A stretch of 35,015 nucleotides of DNA from JBOFCO01 sp051646105 (GTDB lineage Bacteria > Pseudomonadota > Alphaproteobacteria > Rhodobacterales > Rhodobacteraceae). Where the stretch lies: NCBI GenBank assembly GCA_051646105.1, contig JBOFCO010000085.1:1-35015 (forward strand), read 5' to 3'. The translations under genes were made by a program, and so were the position numbers. Under the pieces are notes generated by a model that made no database searches, was not told the origin of the DNA, and was given only the letters and a program-made list of their open reading frames with translations. Each line of letters starts with the position of its first letter. The stretch's first letter is position 1. This document shows positions 16,663 to 25,327 of the stretch, in pieces.

Positions 16663-18309
16663 ATGAAAGTACTCTTCATCGGGAACTCCACCCTTTATTA
16701 TGCACCAAACGGCAACAACGCGCTGTCGCCTGCGAACCAGTTCGTCAAGCTGGCCCAATTGGGGGGGCACGATGTTGACGTGACAGGAACCTATATCGGT
16801 GGCGCGTCGCTGGTGGATCACTGGAACGACAACAAGGGCATAAATGCCCGGGACGAGATCAACACCGGGAAATACGATCTGGTGATGATGAACGGCAGTG
16901 TAAACGATCCCAGCTTTGCCAGCTATGCGACCCAGTTTTCCAACCTTGCCCACAGCAAGGGGGCAGAGGTGGCCTTTTACGGGGTCTGGGCTGCCGATCA
17001 TGAAATCTCGATCAGCGGTGGCGATTCCACGCTGGCGGGTCGTGCCGCAGACACGCGTGCCGCGGCCATCAAGAATGACGGTGCCTATGTTCCTAACAGC
17101 TGGACCTATAACGAGGTCTACAAGAAGCTGACCTCGCTTTATGGCAAGGGCGACAACGGCGAGACCGCCGAAAGGATGCTGACGGTCGACAGCATCCACC
17201 CCACCGCCCTGGCCAGCTATGTGATGGCCGTGACAATGTACCGGACCTATTTTGGCACGACCGCCCCCAGCAGCTGGCTGCCGTCGGGTGTGTCCGCATC
17301 AGACGCTGCGATGATACGCAGCGTCGTGAATTCGGTCGTCCCGGCCAAGGGGATCGAGCTTAGCGATATCGGTTTCAGCGACACGCCAAGCGCATCGGGC
17401 GGCAGCATTTCGGGCCGCTACTTCCTGGACAAGGACAGCGGAGGCACCGACAATTCCGATGCCGGTGTGGGCGGCATGACCGTGAAACTTATGGAGGCCG
17501 GAGCCGTCATCGCCACCACGACGACCGCATCGAACGGCGCCTACAAGTTCACCGGGCTGGACGCAGGCAGCTATGTCGTGGAATTCGCCAAGCCTAAATC
17601 CGGATACGCCTTTACTGCGGCCAACAAGGGCAGCAACGATTCGATCGACAGCGATGTCGTCTCTGCCACGGGCACGGGCGCCGGACGGACCGGCACGATC
17701 AAGCTGGCGGCAGGCGCAAACTCGTCGCAGGTCGATGCGGGGGCGCGCCCGACCACAGGCAGCACTTCGACGGATACCATCACCGGAAACGCTTCGAACA
17801 ATACGCTTCGTGGCGATGACGGCGCCGATCTGCTGAGGGGCCTGGGCGGGCGCGACCTGCTGATCGGGAACGGCGGCAACGATACGCTGGATGGCGGCAC
17901 CGGTCGCGACACGCTACAGGGCGGTGCGGGGGCTGATACGTTCATCTTCGACACCGGCGATGCTTCGGCCAGCGGCGGCACCGGGGTTGATATCCTGAAG
18001 GTCAACGGCAGCGCGGCCTTTGACAGCAGCGCACTGGTCCTGTCGTCGATCGAGGTGATCAACATGACGGGCAGCGGTGCGGGAACGCTGAAACTGACCA
18101 TGGCCGAACTTCGCGCGGCAACCGATGCCGATCTCAGGGTGATGGCCGACTCCGCAGACACGGTGCGCATCATTTCGTCGGAAAAGCGGGTGGTGCTGAC
18201 CGATGTGCGGATCGACGGGCAGAACTATGATCGCTTTCGCATCGGTACCGAGGTGATCCTTGTCGACAGCGATGCCGACGTCTACCACAACAATACCCTT
18301 ATCGCCTGA
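16663..18309 (+). CDS. SGNH-hydrolase-like / SdrD-B-like / RTX protein, copy 1
   Basis: This is the first of three tandem paralogues (548 residues). Residues 1-230 resemble an SGNH (GDSL-like, DUF4886-type) hydrolase: S9 in FIGNS, the G46/G47 turn before SLVDHWN, N77 in MMNG, and D176-x2-H179 in DSIHPT would be the nucleophile, oxyanion residues and the Asp-His pair. Residues 247-360 form an SdrD-B/Cna-B-like beta domain (ISGRYFLDKDSGG; TTASNGAYKFTGLDAGSY). Residues 380-445 hold about five RTX nonapeptides (GGNDTLDGGTGRDTLQGG). A ~100-residue C-terminal region completes it. There is no signal peptide; together with RTX repeats this suggests type I secretion. The frame runs upstream into antisense polA, but ATG 16663 matches the paralogues' starts. 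The substrate is unknown. The 255 nt upstream include a small CCCGC/GCGGG hairpin at 16614-16628. Confidence 0.75.
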   Translation: MKVLFIGNSTLYYAPNGNNALSPANQFVKLAQLGGHDVDVTGTYIGGASLVDHWNDNKGINARDEINTGKYDLVMMNGSVNDPSFASYATQFSNLAHSKGAEVAFYGVWAADHEISISGGDSTLAGRAADTRAAAIKNDGAYVPNSWTYNEVYKKLTSLYGKGDNGETAERMLTVDSIHPTALASYVMAVTMYRTYFGTTAPSSWLPSGVSASDAAMIRSVVNSVVPAKGIELSDIGFSDTPSASGGSISGRYFLDKDSGGTDNSDAGVGGMTVKLMEAGAVIATTTTASNGAYKFTGLDAGSYVVEFAKPKSGYAFTAANKGSNDSIDSDVVSATGTGAGRTGTIKLAAGANSSQVDAGARPTTGSTSTDTITGNASNNTLRGDDGADLLRGLGGRDLLIGNGGNDTLDGGTGRDTLQGGAGADTFIFDTGDASASGGTGVDILKVNGSAAFDSSALVLSSIEVINMTGSGAGTLKLTMAELRAATDADLRVMADSADTVRIISSEKRVVLTDVRIDGQNYDRFRIGTEVILVDSDADVYHNNTLIA

Positions 18310-18321
18310 CGAACAGCTTCC

Positions 18322-18386
18322 GGGGCGGGCTTGCCAAACTCTGACGATCCCGCCCCTGTGCTGGCTGCCGGGGGATTTTTCCGGCA
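18322..18386 (+). terminator. Stem-loops after RTX copy 1, possible terminator
   Basis: Two inverted repeats follow the stop of copy 1. GGGGCGGG (18322-18329) pairs with CCCGCCCC (18349-18356) across a 19-nt loop. TGCCGG (18366-18371) pairs with CCGGCA (18381-18386), with a run of five T inside the loop rather than after the stem. Neither has the classic stem plus trailing U-run, so termination is only possible. Confidence 0.4.
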
Positions 18387-18547
18387 TGGCCCGGCAAGCT
18401 GAACACCGTTTTAGCCGACACGCGGATCGCAATCTGCAGGAAGCCGGAACCAGACTGTTTCCATTAACTTCCTTGCTCCTTCATTTCGCCACATTTACCC
18501 CTTCGCAAACGCGGGATGCGATACGTCCGCTGGGGTGAGGGGTTGAC

Positions 18548-20224
18548 ATGAACTTGTTGTTTGTCGGGCATTCGATGCTGTACTGGGCACCGAATGATGA
18601 CGCGTCGTTGACTGTTCCGGCAATTTTTCAGCAGCTTGCCCAGCTTGGCGGGCATGAGGTGACCATAACCGGCAGCTACATCGGCGCAGGCACCCTGGAA
18701 CAGCACTGGCTGGACACAACCGGCGTCACGGCCCGGGGAGAGATCGCCAAGGGAACCTATGACGTGGTGATGCTGAACGGCCGCGCCTGGGATGATGCAA
18801 CCTTTTCCGGCTATGCGGACAAATTCGCGGAACTGGCCAGGGCCTCGGGGGCCGAGGTCATGTTCTATGGCCTTTGGCCCGGCGACTGGGAAGTCAGCGC
18901 AACCAGCGGCGACACGCAGGCCGCGCGCACTGCGGCCTATCATGATGCGGCCCTGCGCAATGATGCGGCCCTTTCGCCCAATTCCGAAACCTACCTTGCC
19001 GTCTATGCCGAACTGACACGGCTTTACGGAAACGGCGACAACGGTACCACGGCAGAAAACATGCTGACCGTCGACGGCATCCACGCGACCGCCTTGGGCG
19101 GCTATGTCGTGGCCTGCACGATGTACTGGACCTATTTCAACGAAGCACCGCCGTCCGCTGCGGAATGGCGGCCCAAGGGCGTGTCGCTTGCCGATGCCGA
19201 AATGGTACAGCGGATCGTGGCCGACGTTTCCGCGAAATATATGATTCCGCTTGTGCCACCGGCTGATCCGGAAACGGCCGAAATCGCCGGGCGCTGCTTT
19301 ATCGATGCCGATGGCGATGGTCAGGATGAAGCCGATGTGGGTTTCGCGGGTGTGACGGTAGAACTTCTGCGCGACGGCGAAGTGGTCGCAACAACGACCA
19401 CCGATGCTGAAGGCGATTACAGCTTTGCTGGGCTGAAAGCGGGGGATTACAGCGTCAGGTTCGATGTCGGCAGCAGCGGCTACCGCTTTGTGAAAGCTGA
19501 CGTCGGCGATGATGCAAGCGACAGCGATGTGGCTGCTGATCGGGGCGACGGCAGTGGTGTGACCGCGGTGATCGTTCTGGGCACAGCCGAAAAGAACGGC
19601 ACGACCGATGCGGGTGCCGAACTGAAGGTTGTGGTCCCACCGCCGAACAATCCGGCGATCATTGCGGTCGATCCTGCGGATTACGACCTGTCTGTCATGG
19701 GCAGAGATGCGGCCGAGACGCTGAGCGGTTCCGGCGCAACGGACGATTTCATGTCTGGCGGCGACGGCAACGATCTGCTGCGCAGCTTCGGTGGCGATGA
19801 CCTGCTGGATGGCGGGACTGGCGAGGATATCATGACCGGCGGACTGGGCGATGACATGTTCATCTTCGACAGCGCCGATGCCCTGATCCACGGCGGCTCG
19901 GGCATTGATCGGATCCTGTTCCGTGATGGCGGCACACAGGACGCCGGGAATGTCGTCCTTGCATCGGTCGAGGTCTTCGACATGGCGAACGGCATGACCG
20001 ATGACGTGACACTGGCCTATCAGCAGCTACGCAAGGCCGCCGACGCGGAATTGCGCATTGTGGCAGAGGCAGGCGACACGGTGCGGATCGGCACCGACCA
20101 GACGGCCATATTCCTGGGCAAGGTCGACGAAGGCGGTCAGACCTATGATCGCTGGCAGGTCGGGCTTGCCATCTTCGGCATAGATCAGGATGCGCGGCTG
20201 GTGGTCGAGTCCGGGCTGGTATGA
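18548..20224 (+). CDS. SGNH-hydrolase-like / SdrD-B-like / RTX protein, copy 2
   Basis: This is the second tandem paralogue (558 residues), collinear with copy 1. The SGNH-like region spans 1-235, with S9 in FVGHS (His replaces the Asn of GNS), N77 in MLNG, and D176-x2-H179 in DGIHAT (Ala replaces the usual Pro after His). The SdrD-B-like domain at about 246-357 begins with an EF-hand-like calcium loop, DADGDGQDEADVG. About four RTX nonapeptides lie at 403-441 (GGDGNDLLRSFGGDDLLDGG), and the C-terminal module IDRILFRDGGTQDAGNVV to the end is closely shared with copy 3. The ribosome site GAGGGG precedes ATG 18548. There is no signal peptide. The altered catalytic blocks may mean a changed specificity or reduced activity. 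Confidence 0.75.
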   Translation: MNLLFVGHSMLYWAPNDDASLTVPAIFQQLAQLGGHEVTITGSYIGAGTLEQHWLDTTGVTARGEIAKGTYDVVMLNGRAWDDATFSGYADKFAELARASGAEVMFYGLWPGDWEVSATSGDTQAARTAAYHDAALRNDAALSPNSETYLAVYAELTRLYGNGDNGTTAENMLTVDGIHATALGGYVVACTMYWTYFNEAPPSAAEWRPKGVSLADAEMVQRIVADVSAKYMIPLVPPADPETAEIAGRCFIDADGDGQDEADVGFAGVTVELLRDGEVVATTTTDAEGDYSFAGLKAGDYSVRFDVGSSGYRFVKADVGDDASDSDVAADRGDGSGVTAVIVLGTAEKNGTTDAGAELKVVVPPPNNPAIIAVDPADYDLSVMGRDAAETLSGSGATDDFMSGGDGNDLLRSFGGDDLLDGGTGEDIMTGGLGDDMFIFDSADALIHGGSGIDRILFRDGGTQDAGNVVLASVEVFDMANGMTDDVTLAYQQLRKAADAELRIVAEAGDTVRIGTDQTAIFLGKVDEGGQTYDRWQVGLAIFGIDQDARLVVESGLV

Positions 20225-20276
20225 CCGACAGCGGACAATAGCCAAATCACAAATTGTTAGTTTCGATAACGTTGAC

Positions 20277-20305
20277 GGCAGGGTGCCTTTCAATGCGCCC
20301 CTGCC
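20277..20305 (+). terminator. Stem-loop between RTX copies 2 and 3
   Basis: GGCAGGG (20277-20283) pairs with CCCTGCC (20299-20305) across 15 nt; the inner TGC/GCG bases can extend it partly. There is no T-tract, so it may be a weak or Rho-dependent end for copy 2, or a processing or attenuation hairpin before copy 3, which starts 49 nt later. Confidence 0.35.
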
Positions 20306-20354
20306 AGGCGCTATTATGCGACCGGGTGACAATTCTCATATGGTGGGGTAAATT

Positions 20355-22037
20355 ATGAACTTCCTATTCGTCGGCAATTCCGCAACCTATTACAGACCCG
20401 GTGGCGTCGCATCGCTTGCTCCGACAGAGCAGTTCAAGACGCTGGCCAATCTCGGCGGCCACAACGTGACCTTCACGGGCACGTATATCGGCGGTGGCAC
20501 GCTGGAAGATCACTGGAACGATACGCTGAACATCAACGCCCGTAACGAAATCGCCAAGGGCGTCTATGATGTCGTTGTCCTCAATGGCGCGGACGAATCG
20601 AACTTCGCGACCTATGCAGAGCTTCTTTCCGACCTTTCGCACGCGAATGGTGCAAAGGTCATGCTTTACGGCCTGTGGGCAGGCGACTGGCAGATCAGCA
20701 GCACGACAGACAGCTATACCTCCGGCCACCACAGCATCTACAACAGCGTGGCGACGGCGAACGGCGCTGCGCATGCGCCCAATGCGCGGGCCTATGCGCT
20801 TGCCCATGCCGCGCTTAGCGACCGCTATGGCGATGACGGCACAACAGCCGAAAACATGATGACGGCAGACAATGTGCATCCGACGGCGCTGATGGCCTAT
20901 CTGTTCGCGAATGTGCTTTACCGCACCTCCTTCAACGAAGCCCCGCCCTCTGCCTCGGTGTGGCGGCCTGCCGGCGTCAGCCTTGCCGATGCGCAACTGA
21001 TGCAGCAGTCGGCGGCAACTGCCGTGGCGCAATATGCCCGTCTGCTGCAGAATGCGACAGGTGGCGGCGGTGGCACTGATCCGGGTACGGGCGTGATCTC
21101 TGGTCGCTATTTCGATGATGCCAACGACAACGGTGTCGACAATGGCGAAGCGGGCGTGTCCGGTGCGATGGTTCGCCTGTACGAAGGTGCCACATTGGTG
21201 GCAACGACCACGACCAACAGTTCCGGCAACTACAGCTTCAACGGGCTGGATGCCGGTACCTATCAGGTGGAATTCGGTAGCCCTGGTACGGGCAAGGCCT
21301 TTGTCACCGCCAATGTCGGGACTAACGATGCCGTCGACAGCGACGTGACCAGCATTCTGGGCTCGGGGGCCGGTCGCACATCGAATATCACCATCGCGGC
21401 AGGCGGCAGCAACACCACGACCGACGCGGGCATTCGCGAAACAGGCGGGACCGGCGGCGGGGACGAGCCGCCGATCCTGACCTACAACCCGGCCAACTAT
21501 AGCCTGGTGCGCAACGGCACTGCTGCCAACGAAACCGTCAACGGCTCTGCCGGAACGGATTACCTGACGGGCGGCGGCGGCAATGACCGTGTCAACGCCT
21601 CTACCGGAAACGACTATCTTGATGGCGGCGCGGGCGTGGACACATTGGGCGGCGGTGATGGCGCCGATGTGTTTGTCTTTGACACCGCCGATTATTCGAT
21701 CAGCGGTGGCACCGGCATTGACCGTGTCCTGTTCCGTGCAGGCGGCACCCAGAATGCGCAGAACGTTCTGTTCAACTCGGTAGAAATCCTGGACCTCGCC
21801 AATGGCGAGGCGGACAACATTACCTTCAGCTACACCCAGATGCGCAAGGCCGTGGATGCGGAATTGCGTATCGTGGCCGAAAGCACGGATACCGTGCGCG
21901 TTGCTGGCAATCAGCCGGTCACTTTCCTTGGCAGCGTGACCGAGGGCGGACAGGTTTATGACCGTTACAAGGTCGGCCTGGCGACCTTTGGAATCGATGC
22001 CGATGCCGATCTTTATGTGAATGGTGTCCTGATCTGA
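20355..22037 (+). CDS. SGNH-hydrolase-like / SdrD-B-like / RTX protein, copy 3
   Basis: This is the third tandem paralogue (560 residues). The SGNH-like region spans 1-232 and has the fullest motif set: S9 in FVGNS, GGGTLEDHWND, N77 in VLNG, and D172-x2-H175 in DNVHPT. A Gly-rich linker (236-245) precedes the SdrD-B-like domain (247-360; DDANDNGVDNGEAG, SGNYSFNGLDAGTY). About four RTX repeats follow at 403-443 (GGGGNDRVNASTGNDYLDGG), then GGTGIDRVLFRAGGTQNAQN and the conserved C-terminal module ending DADLYVNGVLI. GTGGGG lies about 9 nt before ATG 20355. It is followed by a strong terminator. Export through an unlinked type I system is inferred; no ABC or membrane-fusion gene is in the window. 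Confidence 0.76.
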   Translation: MNFLFVGNSATYYRPGGVASLAPTEQFKTLANLGGHNVTFTGTYIGGGTLEDHWNDTLNINARNEIAKGVYDVVVLNGADESNFATYAELLSDLSHANGAKVMLYGLWAGDWQISSTTDSYTSGHHSIYNSVATANGAAHAPNARAYALAHAALSDRYGDDGTTAENMMTADNVHPTALMAYLFANVLYRTSFNEAPPSASVWRPAGVSLADAQLMQQSAATAVAQYARLLQNATGGGGGTDPGTGVISGRYFDDANDNGVDNGEAGVSGAMVRLYEGATLVATTTTNSSGNYSFNGLDAGTYQVEFGSPGTGKAFVTANVGTNDAVDSDVTSILGSGAGRTSNITIAAGGSNTTTDAGIRETGGTGGGDEPPILTYNPANYSLVRNGTAANETVNGSAGTDYLTGGGGNDRVNASTGNDYLDGGAGVDTLGGGDGADVFVFDTADYSISGGTGIDRVLFRAGGTQNAQNVLFNSVEILDLANGEADNITFSYTQMRKAVDAELRIVAESTDTVRVAGNQPVTFLGSVTEGGQVYDRYKVGLATFGIDADADLYVNGVLI

Positions 22038-22052
22038 AACCCGAAAAAAGCG

Positions 22053-22082
22053 AATGCCCGGCCCCTTTCAGGGTCGGGCATT
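22053..22082. terminator. Bidirectional intrinsic terminator
   Basis: AATGCCCGGCCC (22053-22064) pairs with GGGTCGGGCATT (22071-22082) with a single G-U wobble and a 6-nt loop. On the minus strand the stem is followed by a run of six T (from the A-run at 22044-22049), a classic terminator for the zinc-finger gene. On the plus strand it ends copy 3 less perfectly. Confidence 0.85.
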
Positions 22083-22101
22083 TCGGTTGATGGCCATTGT
22101 T

Positions 22102-22287
22102 TCAGTGATGGTCGTGATGCGCGCCCGGTTTCAGGACAAACCGCTTGTCGCAATAGCCGCATTCCGCCCAGCCTGTGGCTTCGGGAATGACGATCCAGAC
22201 ACGCGGATGGCCCAACGCGCCCTCGCCACCGTCACAGGCGACCTTGAGGGATGTGACTTCAGCCGTTTCCGGGGCATCGATGGGCAT
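22102..22287 (-). CDS. Small zinc-finger protein (zf-CHCC, NDUFS6-like)
   Basis: This is a 61-residue protein with the zf-CHCC pattern: a first cysteine in KVACDGGEGALGHPRVW, a histidine nine residues on, and C-x2-C in WAECGYCDKRFVL. It ends in a histidine-rich tail (GAHHDHH). The family is related to the mitochondrial complex I accessory subunit NDUFS6, and small bacterial members are common in alphaproteobacteria, but a role in complex I here is inference. The frame extends to 22398, but ATG 22287 has GGAG 7 nt upstream and gives the usual length. Confidence 0.85.
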   Translation of the reverse strand: MPIDAPETAEVTSLKVACDGGEGALGHPRVWIVIPEATGWAECGYCDKRFVLKPGAHHDHH

Positions 22288-22394
22288 GTACGACTCCGTT
22301 CCGCAGATTCTGCCCTGCCGGGCCTCTTTGCCACATGATAGCGGATGGGCAAGACCGGGCGCAATCCGTTTGGCCGCAATCCCTTTGACCGCAG

Positions 22395-22778
22395 TCAACC
22401 CGCGCGTTCCACAAGGCGCCCAAGCGGACGCCCCGACAGAATGTGAACGTGCATGTGCGGCACTTCCTGCCCGCTGACCACGCCCGCATTCGTGATGGCA
22501 CGAAAACCGCTGCCGCCACCCGCCTCCCCTGCCCCGGTGATGCGGCAGACCTCTGCCAAAGCACGGGTAAAATCAAGGATCTCGGCATCCGACGCCCGCA
22601 GCGCGAAATCCTCATAGCTCACATAGGCACCCTTCGGGATCACCAGCACATGCGTCGGCGCCTGGGGGCTGATGTCAAGAAAGGCGAGGCTGTGTTCTGT
22701 CTCGTGCAGTTTCTTGCAGGGGATTTCGCCGCGCAGGATGCGGGCAAAGACGTTCTGGGCGTCATAGGCGGGGATCAT
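22395..22778 (-). CDS. HIT family nucleotide-binding protein (HinT-like)
   Basis: This is a 127-residue histidine-triad protein. The signature H108-x-H110-x-H112 lies in VPHMHVHILSG, and the nucleotide-binding half shows NVFARILRGEIPCKKLHE and HVLVIPKGAYVSYEDF. Members hydrolyse purine nucleoside phosphoramidates or AMP conjugates in the cytoplasm; the length matches HinT. It lies between the glycosyltransferase gene and the zinc-finger gene on the same strand and could be cotranscribed with either. No regulatory feature was found. Confidence 0.93.
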   Translation of the reverse strand: MIPAYDAQNVFARILRGEIPCKKLHETEHSLAFLDISPQAPTHVLVIPKGAYVSYEDFALRASDAEILDFTRALAEVCRITGAGEAGGGSGFRAITNAGVVSGQEVPHMHVHILSGRPLGRLVERAG

Positions 22779-22798
22779 GGCAGTTCCTCGGTCTTGGG

Positions 22799-24376
22799 TC
22801 AGTCAGCGTAAAGATAATCCGTCGCCGCCAGATCGCGCGCAACCTCTGTCGAAACTGTCAGGAAAGCGGCAAGGGCATGGGCGTTCTGCGCCGGGCTGCG
22901 GCTTTCGAACATGCGGTAGGTCCGCGGAAAATTCGCATCGCGGATACGTTCGCTTTCAAAGGTCACGTCGTGGCGGATTGTCGGCAACAGACGTTCGATC
23001 ACGTCAAGCGGGGTGCTGTCGCCCGACAGGCCCACGCGCCGGGAATGGCCGATCAGGTAGTCATCGGTGAAGTTGCAGGAAATCTCCAGCATCCGCACAC
23101 TCGCCTTGTCGGTATAGAAATCCTTCATCATCTCGAAGCTTGACGGGTCAAGGCAGACCAGCATCCGGTCGGTTTCCTGCACATCGAACATAAGCCGCAA
23201 GAAAGCCCGGCAGTGCCGACCCCGCTTTTCAAGGCTGCTTTCAATCCCTCCCAGATCGGGCAGCGGGGCCTGCAATTCGGAAAAGACATATTCCAGCGCG
23301 GCCAGATTGGTCGTTTCGCGGATGCGGGCCACCAGCCGTTTGGCCACGTGCCATTTCTTGCACACGACCAACAGCAGTTCACGGTTGCGCCCAAAAGTTG
23401 CGTTGGCCTCCCATATGCGTGGGGCAAAACGCCGCCCCTCGCGCCCCCGGCTGGTCAGAAACTGATGCAGCCGCCGACCTTCGTTGGAAATTGTGAAGCT
23501 TTGTCCCGATGACAGGAACAGCGCGCTCAGCCGTTCTTTCAGTACCTGTGCATCGGGCGAAATCTTGCGGGCGAACAGAAAATCCTGCGCCATCAGCAGG
23601 TCATACTGGTCGTTGTAAAAGGTGACCGGCATCCCATAGTCGGAAAACATCAGAAAGGTCAGCGTGCGGAGGCGGATTTCGCGGTGCGGCACAAGATGGT
23701 GGACCAGCGTCTGAAAGAAGGTTTCATCCGGAATCCAGGTCGTGGAAAAGAAACGCATGACATCGCGCCGGGCGGCGCAGAAGGTCAGAACCGCCTCAAC
23801 CGTCTGCCTGCGCAGACACCACCACTGGCTGCCGATCATCACCTGAAGATCTGCGGGAACCTCTCGTCTGATCCCCAACCGCTTTTGCAACCCGAGCGCA
23901 CCATAGAAAAGCTTCTTGCGCAGGCGTTCGTTGAAATAATGGCGATAGACCAGCCGTTCTTCCTTGATCCCCGTCTTGATCCAGTCGGATTTGAAGAAAT
24001 CGAAGGCTTCGATGAAATCGGCCTCGTTTCGGTCAAGGAAATCGTGAATGTATTCGGCCGTCTTGATCGGCATGCAGTCGCCGGACAGCATGTAGAAGTG
24101 CGTTGCGCGGGGAAAGGCCTCTACCGCCGCACGAACCGCCGACAGCGTGGCGGAAATCAGGCTCCACTCTCCCCAGCCGCATTTGACGCGCCGCTTCGCA
24201 AAGGCAACGTTCGGATTGTCGCCCAAGGCGTCCTTCAGCGCCTGGAAATCCTCGGACCGCGCACGCGCGTCGAAATGGATCGCGACATAGTCGCCCGCAG
24301 CCGTCAGGCTTTCAGCCTGAAGGATCACCCCTTTCGGGTCCTTGTGACACAGAAGTATGAAAGCGATTTTTGCCAT
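22799..24376 (-). CDS. Core-2/I-branching (GT14-like) glycosyltransferase, DUF5928-type
   Basis: This is a 525-residue protein. Residues 1-~300 resemble Core-2/I-branching beta-1,6-N-acetylglucosaminyltransferases (GT14): MAKIAFILLCHKDPKG, VAIHFDARA, CGWGEWSLISATLSAV, HFYMLSGDCMPIK, GSQWWCLRR and the acidic WIPDETFFQT. No DxD motif is obvious, as is usual in GT14. The C-terminal ~200 residues are unlike GT14 and match what I recall as DUF5928, found fused to this enzyme in Rhodobacterales. No signal peptide or membrane helix is evident, so it likely acts in the cytoplasm. It is divergent from the sulfotransferase across 145 nt, a common pairing in this group. The acceptor is unknown. Confidence 0.83.
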   Translation of the reverse strand: MAKIAFILLCHKDPKGVILQAESLTAAGDYVAIHFDARARSEDFQALKDALGDNPNVAFAKRRVKCGWGEWSLISATLSAVRAAVEAFPRATHFYMLSGDCMPIKTAEYIHDFLDRNEADFIEAFDFFKSDWIKTGIKEERLVYRHYFNERLRKKLFYGALGLQKRLGIRREVPADLQVMIGSQWWCLRRQTVEAVLTFCAARRDVMRFFSTTWIPDETFFQTLVHHLVPHREIRLRTLTFLMFSDYGMPVTFYNDQYDLLMAQDFLFARKISPDAQVLKERLSALFLSSGQSFTISNEGRRLHQFLTSRGREGRRFAPRIWEANATFGRNRELLLVVCKKWHVAKRLVARIRETTNLAALEYVFSELQAPLPDLGGIESSLEKRGRHCRAFLRLMFDVQETDRMLVCLDPSSFEMMKDFYTDKASVRMLEISCNFTDDYLIGHSRRVGLSGDSTPLDVIERLLPTIRHDVTFESERIRDANFPRTYRMFESRSPAQNAHALAAFLTVSTEVARDLAATDYLYAD

Positions 24377-24521
24377 TCTGGAAACCGGTTTGCGGGCTTT
24401 TCTGCAACCATTTTCGGTTTAGCGCAATGGAGCGTTGAAATGCGCGGGCAGTTTTGCTTTGTCATGCGGCAAGGATGTTTCGGCCCGGCGCGAGACGCCA
24501 GGGCAAGAAAATAGGTGTTTC

Positions 24522-25325
24522 ATGGGGTTTCCCGGAACATGGATGACCGAAAGCGAAAGTGTCGTCTATCGCGTCGTTCCGAAATGTGCCTGCTCGACCA
24601 TCGGGCAGATCATGTTCTATTCCGACCACGGTCGTTTCTTTGATGGCGACATTCACGACGCAACGGAGGGCCTGCACAAATGGTCGCGGGAGGTCAGCCA
24701 ACCGCTGATCGAAAAGAATGTGAAATCGCACAAGTCGCTGGCCTTTACCTGTGTGCGCAATCCTTATACCCGCATCCTGTCGTCGTTCTTTGACAAGATT
24801 TGCGGTGTCCAGCGCAACGGCAAGCGCTATCGCGGGAACCTTGTGCCGCTGTTGACCCAGCGCTACGGGATCGAGGTGGAGGGCGATTTTGATCAGATCG
24901 CCAGCTTCCGCCGCTTTCTGCTGTTTGCCCGCGATACCATCCGCTGGCGCCGCCCGATGGAACCGGACATCCACTGGTCGGCCATGTCGGGGCATATCTC
25001 GACCTTTATTGTCAACGGTGGGCGCTACGACCAGATTTTCTTTACCGAGAAGTTTGACGAAGGCATGCAGAGGGTGCTGGATGCCATGGAAATGGCCCAT
25101 CCTGTCGACCTGAAGACCATCCCCCGATTCAATGAAAGCGAAGGCCACGGCCCTAAACGCGCGCATCCGGTCGAAGCCTATTTCGACGACCTGTCGATGC
25201 ATCTGGTCTATGAAATCTACAAGAAGGACTTCCAGCTCTTCCGCTATGATTTCGAGAATCCGGCGAACAAGATGCCGCTGGGCGAGGTCGATCTGGACGA
25301 GGTTCACGCCAAGCTGGGCGATTGA
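24522..25325 (+). CDS. Family-2 sulfotransferase
   Basis: This is a 267-residue PAPS-dependent sulfotransferase of the carbohydrate (family 2) type. The 5'-phosphosulfate loop is PKCACST (20-26) and the 3'-phosphate site is CVRNPYTRILSSFFDK, with R79. Other typical parts are the HKSLAF run before it, and the late NESEG and YDFENP region. The frame opens at 24435, but ATG 24522 (MGFPGTWMTESESV) is preceded by AGGTG and matches the family start. The divergent GT14 enzyme suggests that both modify the same glycan or glycolipid. The next gene begins 3 nt after the stop. Confidence 0.87.
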   Translation: MGFPGTWMTESESVVYRVVPKCACSTIGQIMFYSDHGRFFDGDIHDATEGLHKWSREVSQPLIEKNVKSHKSLAFTCVRNPYTRILSSFFDKICGVQRNGKRYRGNLVPLLTQRYGIEVEGDFDQIASFRRFLLFARDTIRWRRPMEPDIHWSAMSGHISTFIVNGGRYDQIFFTEKFDEGMQRVLDAMEMAHPVDLKTIPRFNESEGHGPKRAHPVEAYFDDLSMHLVYEIYKKDFQLFRYDFENPANKMPLGEVDLDEVHAKLGD

Positions 25326-25327
25326 TC

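Noticed and set aside
17818..17980. Short periodic repeats considered as a DNA repeat array or CRISPR-like element
   Set aside because: The periodicity is that of coding RTX nonapeptides (GGxGxDxLx) in frame, with no conserved repeat-spacer structure.
18464..19891. A 475-codon open frame on the minus strand
   Set aside because: It is antisense to RTX copy 2, whose sense frame has clear SGNH and RTX motifs shared with two paralogues.
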